From Atrichornis clamosus (Eukaryota; Chordata; Aves; Passeriformes; Menuridae): 64,000 nucleotides of DNA. Numbering within the stretch: the first letter of the stretch is position 1; the number at the start of each line of letters is the position of its first letter. The notes below the pieces were generated by a model. It did not search any database, was not told the origin of the DNA, and was given only the letters and a program-made list of their open reading frames with translations. This document shows, piece by piece, positions 1 to 11,045 of this stretch. The stretch covers positions 620,001 to 684,000 of the forward strand of contig WBMZ01000356.1 in NCBI GenBank assembly GCA_013400975.1, given 5' to 3'. Made by a program: the position numbers and the translations under genes.

Positions 1-391
1 CTGCATCTGAGAGTAGAATTTAACTGAACTAGTTCTCATGTTGCCTTTTTAAGGAAAGTACTAGTCCTGCTTTACAGCTGACAGAAAAGGGCAGCTTAAA
101 TAGAAAGAGCTGTCCATTGCCACAGAGGGAACTGAAGGGCATCGGGAGCAAAGCACATGACAAAAGGTTTATGCTCAGTCCTATAAACAAACCACAGATC
201 TACTATCTCTGGTATACTTAAAATAAATAGTTGTCAAAATAAGGAGTGTATTTTATAATACAACTGTCCTGATTTTTTTTTCCTGACTGCAACTGTCTCT
301 TAGTGTTAAGACGAAAAAAAGTAGAAAAATAACCAGGGGAGTTAAATATGTAATTGTTTTAAAGAAAATGAAAGTTTAACATTGCTACATT

Positions 392-397
392 TTTATT
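392..397 (-). terminator. Candidate poly(A) signal AATAAA for ARHGAP28
   Basis: It is TTTATT on the plus strand, so AATAAA on the gene strand. It is the first canonical hexamer downstream of the stop codon in gene order. A variant ATTAAA lies about 80 bp earlier at 479-474. Use of either is inferred. Confidence 0.4.
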
Positions 398-2176
398 ATT
401 TTTTATCGATAAGGTGAGAAAGAAGATAGGATCTGCCCTCTGTAGACATTATTGCTGCTGATAAAGTTACTGATTTAATATTGATTTTTTTCACTGATGA
501 GTAAAAATGGAAGTTAACTACTGGAGAACACAATTAACACATTTAGGAACTCTGCTTCTGGTTCAGATCCTCATGGCACAGCTTCAGCAGAGCATCACAA
601 GTTACAGATCTCCTCTGCAGGACAGCGTACTTTATATTCTCCTGGAGGACTTGGTTCAGAGCGCTCTTCCATTGCTACGTGATAAACAGAGCTTCTGCCT
701 CATCCGTGTGTCCACATCAGGAACAAAAATCACTGCTCAGGCTGTGGGAGGATTCACTGTGCAACATCAGCATCTAATGATGAGGACATTGCAGTGCAGT
801 TGAAGGCATTAGTCTGCACTTTTTCCGTATGACAAAGATGAAAAAAACCCTTGCTCTTTTACACAGATTTGTAATTTCCCTACTCAACAAGCATGCTCTA
901 GTTCAGTATGGCCCAAAGTGAGATGACTGGGTGAAGAACGGTGCTTGCCCTGGTGACCAGCTACAAACCAGACATCGTATCTTACATTGCCAATGCAGTT
1001 GCAGCCCACTGTTCTCTTGTCAGCCTGCATGTTCTCTTAGACTGCATGCCAGCTGCAATTTGCTATGTATTTGTAAAGCCCCCAGCACAACTGGTCCTAG
1101 TTTGGCTATGGTTTTGAAGACCTAATGTGTAAATTATTAAATCCCTTTACTCATTGGAAGCTCTTCTCTATGAAGTATTATACAAGACCTGAACAACGAT
1201 CTCTCTTGTCAATGCAGCTGAGTAATATAAAAATTGCTTACATTTTAAAGCTAAAATAAACAAAATAAAAAGAATTAGATTACAAATTAGAAACTACAAT
1301 GTTTAACAAAAAAGATGATGACTGTAAGTGGCACCTTTAACACATATCTCGAAAGTATGGCATTACACAGACTTAATTCTGGGAGTATCAATTAAAAGGC
1401 AGAGCTAAGGGCATATGCCCCTTCTCACCTAGCCTTTGTGTCCTGAACTTGTGTGACAGGGGAAGGAAGGAGAGAATGGTTTGTGGCATTACAATTGCAC
1501 ACAGCTGAGGGATCCAGACTGATGATTTTGGAAGACTGGTAGTGATATATACAGTGGTACATACATTAAGCAGTACAGCTGTCTGTATGGTAGTTCCTCC
1601 TGCCTCCCTGCCCCGTATCAGGCACTCACGAGGAGTGACTGAGAGACATAAACATTGCAGTAACACACGCTGTACGGGTTTACTTTCAGCTAAAACGTTT
1701 GTTTTTTTCACACAGCTCTGTCTTTGCCCTGCTACGTGTTGAGATCCTGTCTTTCACGCAGACACCTTCTCTTGCAGTGCTTCTGTGTTATGCTGTGGTC
1801 GGTAGTGTTTCATTCATCCTCTGATGCCACTGGATTATCTCCAAAAATCTGTGCTCTAATACCAGGTCAGGAAACAAACAACTCGTACGTGACAGGTTGT
1901 TTTCTGTGCACCGTACCTTGGTGTGCCCTCCTCACCTCCTGGGCCAACTGGCACACGGGTAATCCGTATGAAAGCATTACTAATGTGGTATTTTCCCGAT
2001 AGTTCAGAAGCTGGAATACCAAAAGTACTATGTGCTGACCGTCAGTTGGACAGTACAGTAGGAAGGAATGATGTCCTGTGGCTACCATTTTGTTTTGTCT
2101 CTGCAAGAGCAGTTTAAAATGACAGGCATCACTCTTGTCCATTTGGCTTTTGTCCAGTATACTGCTGCCTTCTGCT
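392..2176 (-). other. ARHGAP28: Probable ARHGAP28 3' UTR
   Basis: It runs from the stop codon toward the left edge. Candidate minus-strand polyadenylation signals are ATTAAA at 479-474 and AATAAA at 397-392, which would give a 3' UTR of about 1.7-1.8 kb. No earlier canonical AATAAA was seen between them and the stop. The extent is inferred. Positions 1-391 show nothing further. Confidence 0.5.
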
Positions 2177-2268
2177 TCAGCTGGCTTTTGGTTTTATCAC
2201 CCACTCTGCCTGAGGATTTGCACGGTAGACATCTAACATGAACGCATCTGGATCCAAACAGTGCTGAC
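2177..2268 (-). CDS. ARHGAP28: ARHGAP28 exon 14 (last coding exon, with stop)
   Basis: It encodes residues 594-623 and a TGA stop at 2179-2177: QHCLDPDAFMLDVYRANPQ, then AEWVIKPKAS. The human C-terminus, as recalled, reads EHCLDPDAYILDVYRINPQAEWVIKP plus a few residues, so the end is complete. The acceptor is ccttttcag. The exon continues as 3' UTR. Confidence 0.95.
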
Positions 2269-4084
2269 CTGAAAAGGAAATTGTCAGCCATGAATCATAG
2301 GATGTTTTGAGCACGAGTTAAAATGTCCTGGAATGTTTGTCTGACTTGCACGCAGCAAGCCTGGTTTGGTGTGTCCAGCTAACATCTCGCCAGGACACAG
2401 AGAGGGCCTTTGGTAAATTTGCCAGTGATTTTATCTGTGAGAGTCATGAATTCACTTTCACTTCCAGGCAAGATGCCCTGCATCACATAGAGTTATGGAC
2501 AAGACATTTAGTCGAACAGTGGGTAACATTTCTTTAGAAGCATCAACAACACTGTTATAGTAAATGCTGCAGTATGGGGAATTTATTTCTTTGGATTTAC
2601 TGGGTTGGAATTACAACTCTCTGACTTCTACACTGTTTTCAAATGCTGAAACTAGCTCTGTAAACAACTTGTTCCCATCCAGCTAGGATCTTGCAAAGAA
2701 ATGTAGGGACTATATAAATGTTTTTGGCAGTTGCCATTTTGCTGGTTAAAAAAAAAAAGTAAAAAAATCTTCCGAACTCTGGCTGTTTCATTAGGTGGTG
2801 ATTGGGAAGTCCCTGCTGCCTTTGCCAGAACGAGACATTTCGTGCCTCTTAGCTGAGTAATAAGGCAATAAATTCTAGAGTTAAGTTGATTTGTTGGACT
2901 ATATTGCATTTATGTGGGGTAATGAAGTAATTGAACTGGTGAGGTTACTTTGCTGTGACACAAGATTATGGTAAAATTTTCATACGGTTACTTATAAGGT
3001 CACTGGGGTCCTAATGATTTTATTCAAGTGAAAGCAATATAAATGAATTAATGCATAATCAGTGGACTAAGGTACCCTGAAGGATCTAGCACTATAAAAA
3101 TAATTTTAAATGAAGATGCAAATTAAATGTCCCAATTTTTTGAAAGAGCATGGTGGGAATATTTGGGATTGTTTCACAAGGCCTTTAGGATCTTTTTCTG
3201 TTTTAGCATCAGTTGGTCATCCTGTTTAGACAGGAAAACAAAACACTAATCCAATTTAGCTTTGTGTGTCATCAGTAATGAAGGCTGATTCTTCATTGCT
3301 GCTGAAGTAAGTCTGTGATGTTTTGTAGTAACTTTATAGAAACTCTTTAGAGCTGAATCTAGAAGAAAGGAATAATCTAATCTGATAGTTGACAACTAAC
3401 TCCAACAAAGCATCATCCAGAATTTTGGTATGAACAGAGAAAGGAAGGAGCCAGGATTGTGCAATATCAAATTAAAATCTGTTTTTTGACCTTTAGGCCA
3501 GAAACTTGTGGGGCAAACCATTGTTGTTATTACTACAAGAACTGTCACTGCACTGAAAAAGAAGAAGACAAAAGCCCTATTGCAAGGAATTTGCAATTTA
3601 AATAAAGCACACAGATTAGTGTGAGTATAGAACACCCATATGTGCAGGGGCTGAATTCTCAATTCCGTGTTTATTTGCGGGAGGTTAATACTTAGATACA
3701 GCAAGAAAGAAAGAGGTCCTGGAAAAAGGCTTGACAGGGAGGTGGAATGTGCTTGCAAGAAGACCAAGGATCTCTTAACCATGGAATAATGCTCATTTAT
3801 GAGAGTAAGAGAGGTAAGCAAAAGGTCAGATAAATTTGGCAAGACCGTAAGGAGTGCTGCTGAGATCCAGCCGGTGGGTTCACGCTCTCCTGTGGGGTGT
3901 CCCTCCAGTCACACTGCAGTTGGAATAAATCATGACATTGATTTTAACAGCTTTCGGGTCAGGCTCCTTTCCTCCAAACAGACTGGAGGGTAAGAGAGAC
4001 CCAGCTGTGTCAAAACAGCACTGCCCTGAGGTGTTTTAGGAGGTTAAGGACATTCAGAATTAAATTCTCAAAAATTAGACCTAC
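2269..4084 (-). other. ARHGAP28: ARHGAP28 intron between exons 13 and 14
   Basis: This is a phase 1 intron of about 1.8 kb. A 148-codon open frame at 3396-3842 has no family likeness and I regard it as chance. No repeat was recognised. Confidence 0.85.
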
Positions 4085-4149
4085 CTATATTTCCTCCAAT
4101 TTCATGTAAACTTTGGATCTGGCCTCTCATATTCTGTGATGATCCACGG
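4085..4149 (-). CDS. ARHGAP28: ARHGAP28 exon 13 (C-terminal, EIGGNIG)
   Basis: This small 65-bp exon encodes residues 572-593, ending QSLHEIGGNI. The LHEIGGNIG motif matches LYEIGGNIG of the family C-terminus. The acceptor is ttttttccgtcctag and the donor is ATATAG|GTAGGT. Two bases come from exon 12 and one is left for exon 14. It was found by tracking the expected phase and motif. Confidence 0.92.
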
Positions 4150-4800
4150 CTAGGACGGAAAAAAACCTTTCAGTTTGTCTTTTGTAACAACTGCCTTATC
4201 ACCAACCATCTGTGGTAAGCTAAAGTTTGATATTTTTTCCCACGTGAACTGCTTTATCTAGAGCAACAACTTCTACCAAATGGACCACTGCAGAATAATG
4301 AATCTGCTACAGAGGTAGATTACTTCATCACCGTTAACTAATCATTCAATATTATTTATTTTATTTATTTAAAGAACAGAATTATGTGGTAACATGGGAA
4401 GACTCTGCAGAAAAGACTTGCAGATACAATTTACCATTTCCCATAACTGTTAATAATTATTGCCTTACAGAAATAAAAACATTTTAGACTTATGAACAGA
4501 TGTAAAACAATCCCTTTGGGTTCTCTATGTGGCAAGTCTATAAAATAAATGTTTAATGTACATTTCTACTAGTGGTATAAGGAAGGGCAGATTGATTCTG
4601 TATAGGAGCCAATTATTAAGTAAATGTAAAGAATAAAATCAGTGGTTAAAATTTCTTTGACCCACTTAGCCATAAATTAACAATTTTAGATTAGGAAAAG
4701 AGTTCTTGTAACACAATGAATCTTTGAAGAGGGAACAATCCATTCATTTATAGTTCTGACATTGTTGTTCAGGAAAAACAAAATGTTCTGCTTTACCCAC
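4150..4800 (-). other. ARHGAP28: ARHGAP28 intron between exons 12 and 13
   Basis: This is a phase 2 intron of 651 bp. It is AT-rich and no feature was seen. Confidence 0.85.
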
Positions 4801-4925
4801 CTGTTTTCACAGTGGAATCGAGCCAGGATGTCTTTGGCTTTTGTTTGGCTGTTGAGTTGAATTGCCATAGAGACTTTTGAATGCAGTGGAGCATAAACTC
4901 TTATCACCCCCTCGGGTATGTCAGA
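4801..4925 (-). CDS. ARHGAP28: ARHGAP28 exon 12 (conserved C-terminal region)
   Basis: It encodes residues 531-571, including SDIPEGVIRVYAPL, SKVSMAIQLNSQTKAKDILA and RFHCEN. This block is nearly invariant in ARHGAP28 as I recall it (PEGVIRVHAPLLSKVSMAIQ). The acceptor is ccatacctgcag and the donor is AACAG|GTGGGT. It is 125 bp, phase 0 to 2. Confidence 0.96.
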
Positions 4926-7070
4926 CTGCAGGTATGGAGGAAAAGTGACAGCTCCCTAAAATCAATATTCAGTAGGGTAAGTCTAAGGCAAATATTGCTC
5001 TATCTCCATTCAGAAGCAGTTCTGCAACTCCTTTGAGGTTGCTTGCAAAAATCACTGTCCTGCATTCACTCAATTATTCAAAAGACATATTTACGGTCAT
5101 ACAAATGCAAATTTGTAGGCATGAATGAGATACAACACAAAGACACAAACTCTTGGTAAGTATCACATAAACGCACACAGAGTAAAACTCTTGAATTTTA
5201 AGTTTAACTTGTTTTTAATAGCACTGGTCAGTGAACTAACTGCTTATTTAAAAACTTACACAAATTATTAAGAATATCTGCTTTTCCTTCTAGAGGTGAA
5301 ATTCTCCTGAGGCATAAAGATCCAGTTCTCTCTTTCTGTTTCAACTAGATTGAAGAGTGTGTACAGTAAAACACCAAAGTACCATATGGTTTCTGTTAAT
5401 TTGAAATTTGACCTTGTGTAGGGTTCAAATGATCATCTATGAAGGTTATGCACTCTTCCATGATTAATGGTGGATAAATCAATTAGCAAGGTTTGCATTC
5501 CAGTTCTAATCCAGTTAATGCCATGCTGAGCAGAACACAATAGTCTCTCCAGTCTCTGTCTCTGTGTAATTTAGAACATCTGAGACCTGGGGATTGCGTT
5601 AAGTGCTCCCAACATTCAACTCAGTTATCCAAACAGAGTTTGCCTCCAATTTACCCTTCATGTTTCAGCTCCTTGCCATGACTACCCTTATTTTTATTAG
5701 ATGTAAAGCCAATCACTACGATCAATGGACTTGTCTTCCCAAAGGTACAATGACTGCAGTAATTGACTCTCCTCAGAGGAGACCATCCGTGTTCATCCCA
5801 GGCTGAGAACAACTCTGCAACATGGTACTTACCTCGCCATTTTAAATAAACATCTCTATCTCCATCTGCAGCATCAATGTATGTCCTACCCTACCTCATA
5901 CATTTCAGTCAGTGCTGGCAAATAAGTTCGCCCAAAAGCTCAATTAGATTCACAACTCATATATAACATTTATCTAATTTTTTTCCCATACATTACCTTT
6001 GGCATTTTCTCTGTTGTCTGTACTAGGTGGCTCATTCTCTATTTCATATAACCTCTTGATATCATTCCTTCCTAATTTGTCTGTTGTTCTTCAACACTAT
6101 TCTTCAACAACTATAGAGTCCTTGACTATTTCCTTGATTACTTCTTTTACAATTCACCAATCTTTGTTCTTTTAAACATCCGTGGAAGACTCTAAAGACT
6201 TTCTTTCCAGGTTATTAAAGGTAGTTACGACATGGAAATGCATGTAAGTTGCCATAGGGACTATATACGTTGTGCATATAAACACAACATGCTTTGTTGC
6301 CCAAATTATGTATGTTGCACCTAATATATAAGTTAATTTTACTTGTCTATCAAAGCAGCATACCTCAAGTAAGTTCCTAATCTCTGTTTCTAGGCAGTAG
6401 AGAAAAGCTGGTGGCTTTAAGACCTCCAAGGAAAGACTTTTCAATCAAATCTTCCTAAGTCCGAACTGCACCTGGAGTCCTGGAAATCCTCAGAAGTATC
6501 CACCGCTCTCCTCTGACTATACAGGGAATACCAACACAAGCTACTTCATTGGGCACTGAACATTTAGAACCAGTTTAGGTGTCTGTGGGAGGCAAATAGG
6601 ATTTTGTCTCTACTTAGGAAGTTAGTGCAAAGCTCTACAACTAAAGCTTGCAAGAAGAATATCAAGTGGCCTGTACCAGGATCTGGGTAAATGCAATTAA
6701 TCCTAATATGGACCATCCTACTACTCAGCTACAGATCCATGCATTTGTTGAATATCTACAAATCACTGCTTTTTGGAACAGTCCACATCTAGCCATTTTT
6801 TTATGAAACAGGCTAAAAACCAGCATGTGTTTGTAAACAGCTTGCAGCTTTGGCTGCTAGAAACCATTTTGCCTTTCTCACCTTTTCTCAATCAATTCCC
6901 AAAGCTTTGTCTTAACAGGGTGTTGGACTGGGAAGCACACATGTCAAGATAACTCTCAAATCAGCTTATTTTGTATGGCAAAATTTCCTCCCCACACCCA
7001 GAAGCTTTCATGAGATAAAGGAGGGAGGCCAGTTAAAACTGCCCGTGAAACCTGTATCTTTTTATCACAC
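4926..7070 (-). other. ARHGAP28: ARHGAP28 intron between exons 11 and 12
   Basis: This is a phase 0 intron of about 2.1 kb. A small linker exon might be expected here by comparison with mammals. Two weak splice-site pairs (near 5264-5294 and 5832-5870) were examined and rejected. No transposon was recognised. Confidence 0.7.
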
Positions 7071-7214
7071 CTCTGGTCTTTCAGGTCTCTCCCGTTCCAT
7101 GGTCTTTCTCCTCAGAAGTTTTCTCACTCCTTTGTCAAACATCAGCTGTCTTTTGCTGTTGTTCATTGCTGCCTCATTCATCTTTCTCACTTGGGAAATC
7201 AGGAAGGATGGGAC
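7071..7214 (-). CDS. ARHGAP28: ARHGAP28 exon 11 (end of GAP domain and basic linker)
   Basis: It encodes residues 483-530: VPSFLISQVRKMNEAAMNN, then VRKLLRRKTMERERPERPE. The first part closes the RhoGAP fold, and the second is a highly basic linker. The acceptor is ctccctttag. The donor is CCAGAG|GTGTGA, weaker than the others, and the intron's first in-frame codons would read Val then stop, so the exon must end here. In human ARHGAP28, as recalled, about 17 Ser/Lys-rich residues follow that I could not find. Confidence 0.92.
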
Positions 7215-7925
7215 CTAAAGGGAGGAAACCAAATCTGAGAATATATAGTCATTTTTCCTCAATGTGTTGGTATTTTAGAAAGGCACCAAATTTTAGGCAG
7301 CAGAAACTCTGTTTATTCCTAGAAGATACATGCAATCAGTAGCTCCCTCTAACAATCCACAGTTATTCCTTTGGTGAAACTGTAGATCAACTTTCATACC
7401 ATATGAAACTTTTTAGTGATGTTTGCAGTTGCAAGAGCTTTATTAGGCGGTATCTTTGCAACTCCCATCATACCCCCTCTCTGTTACGAGGAAACAAGCT
7501 GAGACCGGGGACATCTTCATGCCAACCTTTAGAAGCCCAACAAGTAGTACACATAGTACACACTTTTGGACCATTTTACTGTGAACTAGACTTTAAACAG
7601 ACATTGTAGTTTAGACATATCATCTAGGCATCCAGATTACATCATTCTTCTATGCATTATTCTGTATAAACAAAGATGTGGGACAGGTACCTCCAGAGGG
7701 CACTTCATGCTAAAATAGATGTCTCAGATAAGCGAGGTAACTCTCAATCCAGGGATACCTGTCATGCTATCTCATTCTAGAGATAGAAGACTCCAGTCAG
7801 TTTCCAAAGAATAGGCAACTGTTTCTCCTTGGAAGGTCAGTTTACTCTGATTTCTGCAGAGCTCCTGCATATAGCGAACTACTGCTCTGTATAGGAGCCA
7901 TAAAGAGGGACCCAGCACTACTCAC
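7215..7925 (-). other. ARHGAP28: ARHGAP28 intron between exons 10 and 11
   Basis: This is a phase 0 intron of 711 bp with no recognisable repeat or extra exon. Confidence 0.85.
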
Positions 7926-8123
7926 TGTCCACAGGATGTCCTGGTACCGAATTAAAAGCCGCACAATGTGCGCTGTGGTGGCGGCTGCTTGCATTTCTTG
8001 CTGGTTTGCACGTTTCCCTTTGTAGATGAAGAGGTTTGGTGCAACAATCATAGATACATTCCACAAATTCATCTTGTTTTTCCCCTCATTGGCAACCACC
8101 TTCTTCAGGAACTGAAGAAAGGC
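7926..8123 (-). CDS. ARHGAP28: ARHGAP28 exon 10 (RhoGAP core, Asn of APNLF)
   Basis: It encodes 66 residues, 417-482: AFLQFLKKVVANEGKNKMNL, WNVSMIVAPNLF, then HIVRLLIRYQDILWT. NKMxxxNVxxxxAPNLF is the RhoGAP signature, and Asn446 is the conserved GTPase-contact residue. The acceptor is gcttttttccag and the donor is TGGACA|GTGAGT. Translation that reads past the donor is intron. Confidence 0.96.
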
Positions 8124-8788
8124 CTGGAAAAAAGCCAACACTTGTAGAGTTTCAAGAAATAATTTACTTCTGCAATGCAGCATTTTAAAATGCATATCTG
8201 GCAGAAGCTATCTATTTGTACTTGGAGGTGAAGTTCAGTGGTTTTTTAATTTCAATTTTGTTTACTCTGATATTTGTTGGTACAACCACCTGTGTCAATC
8301 ACAGAGGAATAATTAATGTTATCAAAATACATATTAATAAAATATCTATCACTTGGAGGATAATCCCAAATTTTTAAGTACAATGTCTACACTTAGGCTC
8401 TGAATCCTGTAGCAGAGGAAAAATGTAAAGTTGTTGCAAGGGAATAGTTACTTTCTTCACAGATAACCATTTTGATGTATCTGGCCAATGCTTTTTATAT
8501 CACAGTCACTGGGGTGATCAGCCTCTCTTCAAATGTGCACCAGTCCCGTATGTGATATAATCTGAAGAATTTCTGCTAGCAACCCCCAAACTTTTATTCC
8601 GGGATAATGAAAGCAAGGAGAGCTCAGTGGTTGTTCACTGATGTTACTTCTGTGCATGCTTGGCAGAGTCAAAGGAAATTCATTTCCCCTTTTGGATAGT
8701 TTATTCAGAATTTTGCTTGAGGGACTGAATAGGACAGATTGCAGCTATGATTAGAGTTGGGGTCCACCAATGAGTCTTTCTGCAACAC

Positions 8789-9921
8789 TGTTCTGATTTC
8801 AGCTGGGATAGAGTTAATTTTCTCCCTAGTATGTGGTACTGAGTTTCGGATTTAGGATAAGAATAATGTTGATAACACACTGATGTTTTAGTTGTTGCTA
8901 AGTAGTGTTTACACTCAGTCAAGTGTAATCTTTAGCTTCTCATGCTGCCCTGCCAGCAAGGGGGCTGGGGCTGAACAAGAAGTTGGGAGGGTACACAGCC
9001 AGGAGAGCTGACTCCCACTGACCCGAGGGATTTTCCATACCATATGATGTCATGCTCAGTATATAAAGTGTGGGAAAACTGGTCTGGGTCTGCTGTTCAA
9101 GAACTGGCATCAGTCAGTGAGTGAGGAAGAGTTGCACTGCATATCACTTGTTTTATAAATTCTAATTCTTTTATCATTTATATTTTCCCTTTCTTTTCTG
9201 TTCTATTAAACTGCTTTTATCTCAACCCATGAAAGTTACTTTTTTTTTTCAAATTTTCTCCCCCCATCCCACTGGGTGGGGAGAGAAATGAAGGAATGGC
9301 TGTGTGATGCTGTGCTGGTTTTAGCTGGGGTAATTTTCTTCACAGTGGCTGGTATGGGACTGTATTTTGGATTTGTGCTGAACACAGTGTTGATAATATA
9401 GAGATGTTTTTGGTATTTCTGAGCAGGGCTTGCTCAGAGTCATGGCATTTTCTTCTTTCCATACTGCCATGCTGGGGAGGTGCATGAGAAGCTGGGAGGA
9501 AACACAGCTGGGACAGGTGACCCCAACTGACCAAACGGATAATCCAGACCATATGACATCATGCTGAGTATGTAAAGCTGGGGGAAAGAAGAAGGAAGGG
9601 GGGGGACATTGGGAGTGATGGTGTTTGTCTTTCCAAATCACCACTAAACCTGATGGGGCCTGGCTCTCCTGGAGATGGCTGAACACCTGCCTGCCCATGG
9701 GAAGTGGTGAATTCCTTGTTTTGCTTTGCTTGCATGCACAGCTTTTGTTTTTCCTATTAAACTCTCTTTATTTCAACTCATGAGTTTTCCAGCTTTTACC
9801 CTTCTGATTCTGTCCCTGATCCCACTGGAGGAGGAGTGAGCAAGTGGCTGCGTGGGCTTGGTTGCTGCCCGGGGTTAAATAACGAGAGGTATTTAGCTGC
9901 CTGCTGGGTTAAACCACGAAA
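8789..9921 (+). mobile_element. Outer solo LTR of an avian endogenous retrovirus, interrupted by a second LTR
   Basis: The left part (8789-9310) begins TGTTCTGATTTCAGCTGG and has a TATA-like TATATAAA at 9060-9067 and an ATTAAA polyadenylation signal at 9205-9210. It stops abruptly at 9310. Its missing 3' end, ending GGTTAAACCACGA, reappears at 9893-9921, beyond the inner LTR. The flanks AACAC (8784-8788) and ATCAC (9922-9926) match at four of five bases and are probably the target-site duplication. No gag, pol or env remains, so this is a recombined solo LTR. The family (ERVL/ERV3-like by memory) needs a repeat library to name. Confidence 0.88.
9311..9887 (+). mobile_element. Inner solo LTR of the same family, inserted in the outer LTR
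   Basis: It starts TGTGCTGGTTTTAGCTGG and ends near GGGGTTAAATAACGAGA, the full length expected of this LTR type (about 577 bp). It carries an ATTAAA signal at 9756-9761 and a GTATGTAAAG at the TATA position. The 5-bp flanks are GATGC (9306-9310) and GGTAT (9888-9892). They differ only by transitions, and both are close to the GGTGC expected at that point of the outer LTR. This fits a target duplication that has decayed. It has no coding capacity. Confidence 0.9.
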
Positions 9922-10962
9922 ATCACACCATTTAAACCACTGTCTTTGTACCCTGAGTTTGCAATTAAAACGTTTTTGCAAACCCAAGAATTACGAAATA
10001 GAAACGGTGTTGGAGAAATTTCTAAAATCTCATTATAGAAATAAAGTGGAGCTACATAGAGAGTTTTGTCATCACTTTTATCTTTGTACAAAAGTCTAGT
10101 AATAAGTAAGACTACTCCTCTAGCATATGTTTTACATATGCAGCTCTAGACCTCCAGATGCTTTAAAGAGAGTTGTTGTTCTTGTACCTCATTACTGTGT
10201 ACATAAATACAGGTAAAGAAGGCACCTGAACTCATGAAGTTATAGCTCAACTGACTACAGGGAGACTTTCAGAGACGGGGGGCCTGATAAAATGTCTGGG
10301 GGTTCCCAAGCAGCTTCTTCGCTCAGGTTTTCTTTATATAGAAAAAAAGCCCAAAGATGAAACCAGTGTCTCTTCAGGTCAGGACACAGCTGCAGTCACA
10401 TCTGGAAGCTCCCAAGCACCCCGTGCTTGTTGTAGTCACTGTATCTGTATCTGTTAGGAAGCAGGACATGGGGGTGAGCATGGGTTTGTAAGGCAAGCCA
10501 GCTGAGGATGAGCTCCTGACATCTGTGCTATAGATAAATGTTTTTACTTTGGACTGCTTCCTGCAGTCTGGTCCAGTGCCCTGGAAGCCCTTCTGGTACT
10601 GGGAGTGTACTAGGCAACCTCCTAGAGGGCAACTTCTCATTTAAATTCATCCCAGAGAATTTCAGTTTTACAGAAAAACCAGAAACTGACCTCCTTTGTC
10701 TAAACAAAGCGAGGAACACGCCTCTTTGGAATGGGTGCTCCATAACAAATGATGCCTGAGACCCGGCAGTTGGATACATCAAGCAACTGTTTCTTAATTG
10801 CTTGTAAAAAAAATTACAGCCAGGGAATTTGAACATCTTTTCAAGGAAATTATAAAAAACCACAGATGAATACTTTCCTGGTGCAGCATCTAAAAAAGTG
10901 TGTCTCTCATTTAAAAGTTAAAAGCACCACAGATGGCAGGTGATAGCAAATGAAGAACTTAC

Positions 10963-11045
10963 TTTGGCTGTGTCTCTGTTGGCTTCAGGCATCAGCATGA
11001 TCAACAGATGCAAAGCTTGTAGTTGTAACTTGATCTTGGAGATTT
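10963..11045 (-). CDS. ARHGAP28: ARHGAP28 exon 9 (RhoGAP core)
   Basis: It encodes residues 389-416, including KLQLQALHLLIMLMPEANRD. The LQALxxLxxxLPxxNRxT pattern is a standard RhoGAP helix. The acceptor is catatctttag and the donor is GCCAAA|GTAAGT. It is 83 bp, receiving one base from exon 8 and ending in phase 0. Confidence 0.95.

Larger units (their letters stand above)
8124..10962 (-). other. ARHGAP28: ARHGAP28 intron between exons 9 and 10, carrying nested LTRs
   Basis: This is a phase 0 intron of about 2.8 kb. About 40% of it is the nested pair of retroviral LTRs at 8789-9921, which run opposite to the gene. The flanking parts (8124-8788 and 9922-10962) show no exon or recognised repeat. 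Confidence 0.88.

Noticed and set aside
541..840. Minus-strand frames with protein-like pieces ending CHEDLNQKQSS
   Set aside because: The pieces lie in different frames with stops between, inside the probable 3' UTR of ARHGAP28, and match no family I know. A frameshifted processed pseudogene is possible but not supported.
5264..5294. Possible 30-bp exon (KEKQIFLIIC) between exons 11 and 12
   Set aside because: It is in phase with a good donor, but the peptide does not resemble the expected Ser/Lys-rich linker and the acceptor context is ordinary.
5832..5870. Strong donor GGCGAG|GTAAGT on the minus strand
   Set aside because: The frame required by exons 11 and 12 has a stop (TAA) within the 33-36 bp back to the nearest acceptor.
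9321..9698. 125-codon minus frame inside the LTR
   Set aside because: It is antisense to a non-coding LTR and has no protein likeness.
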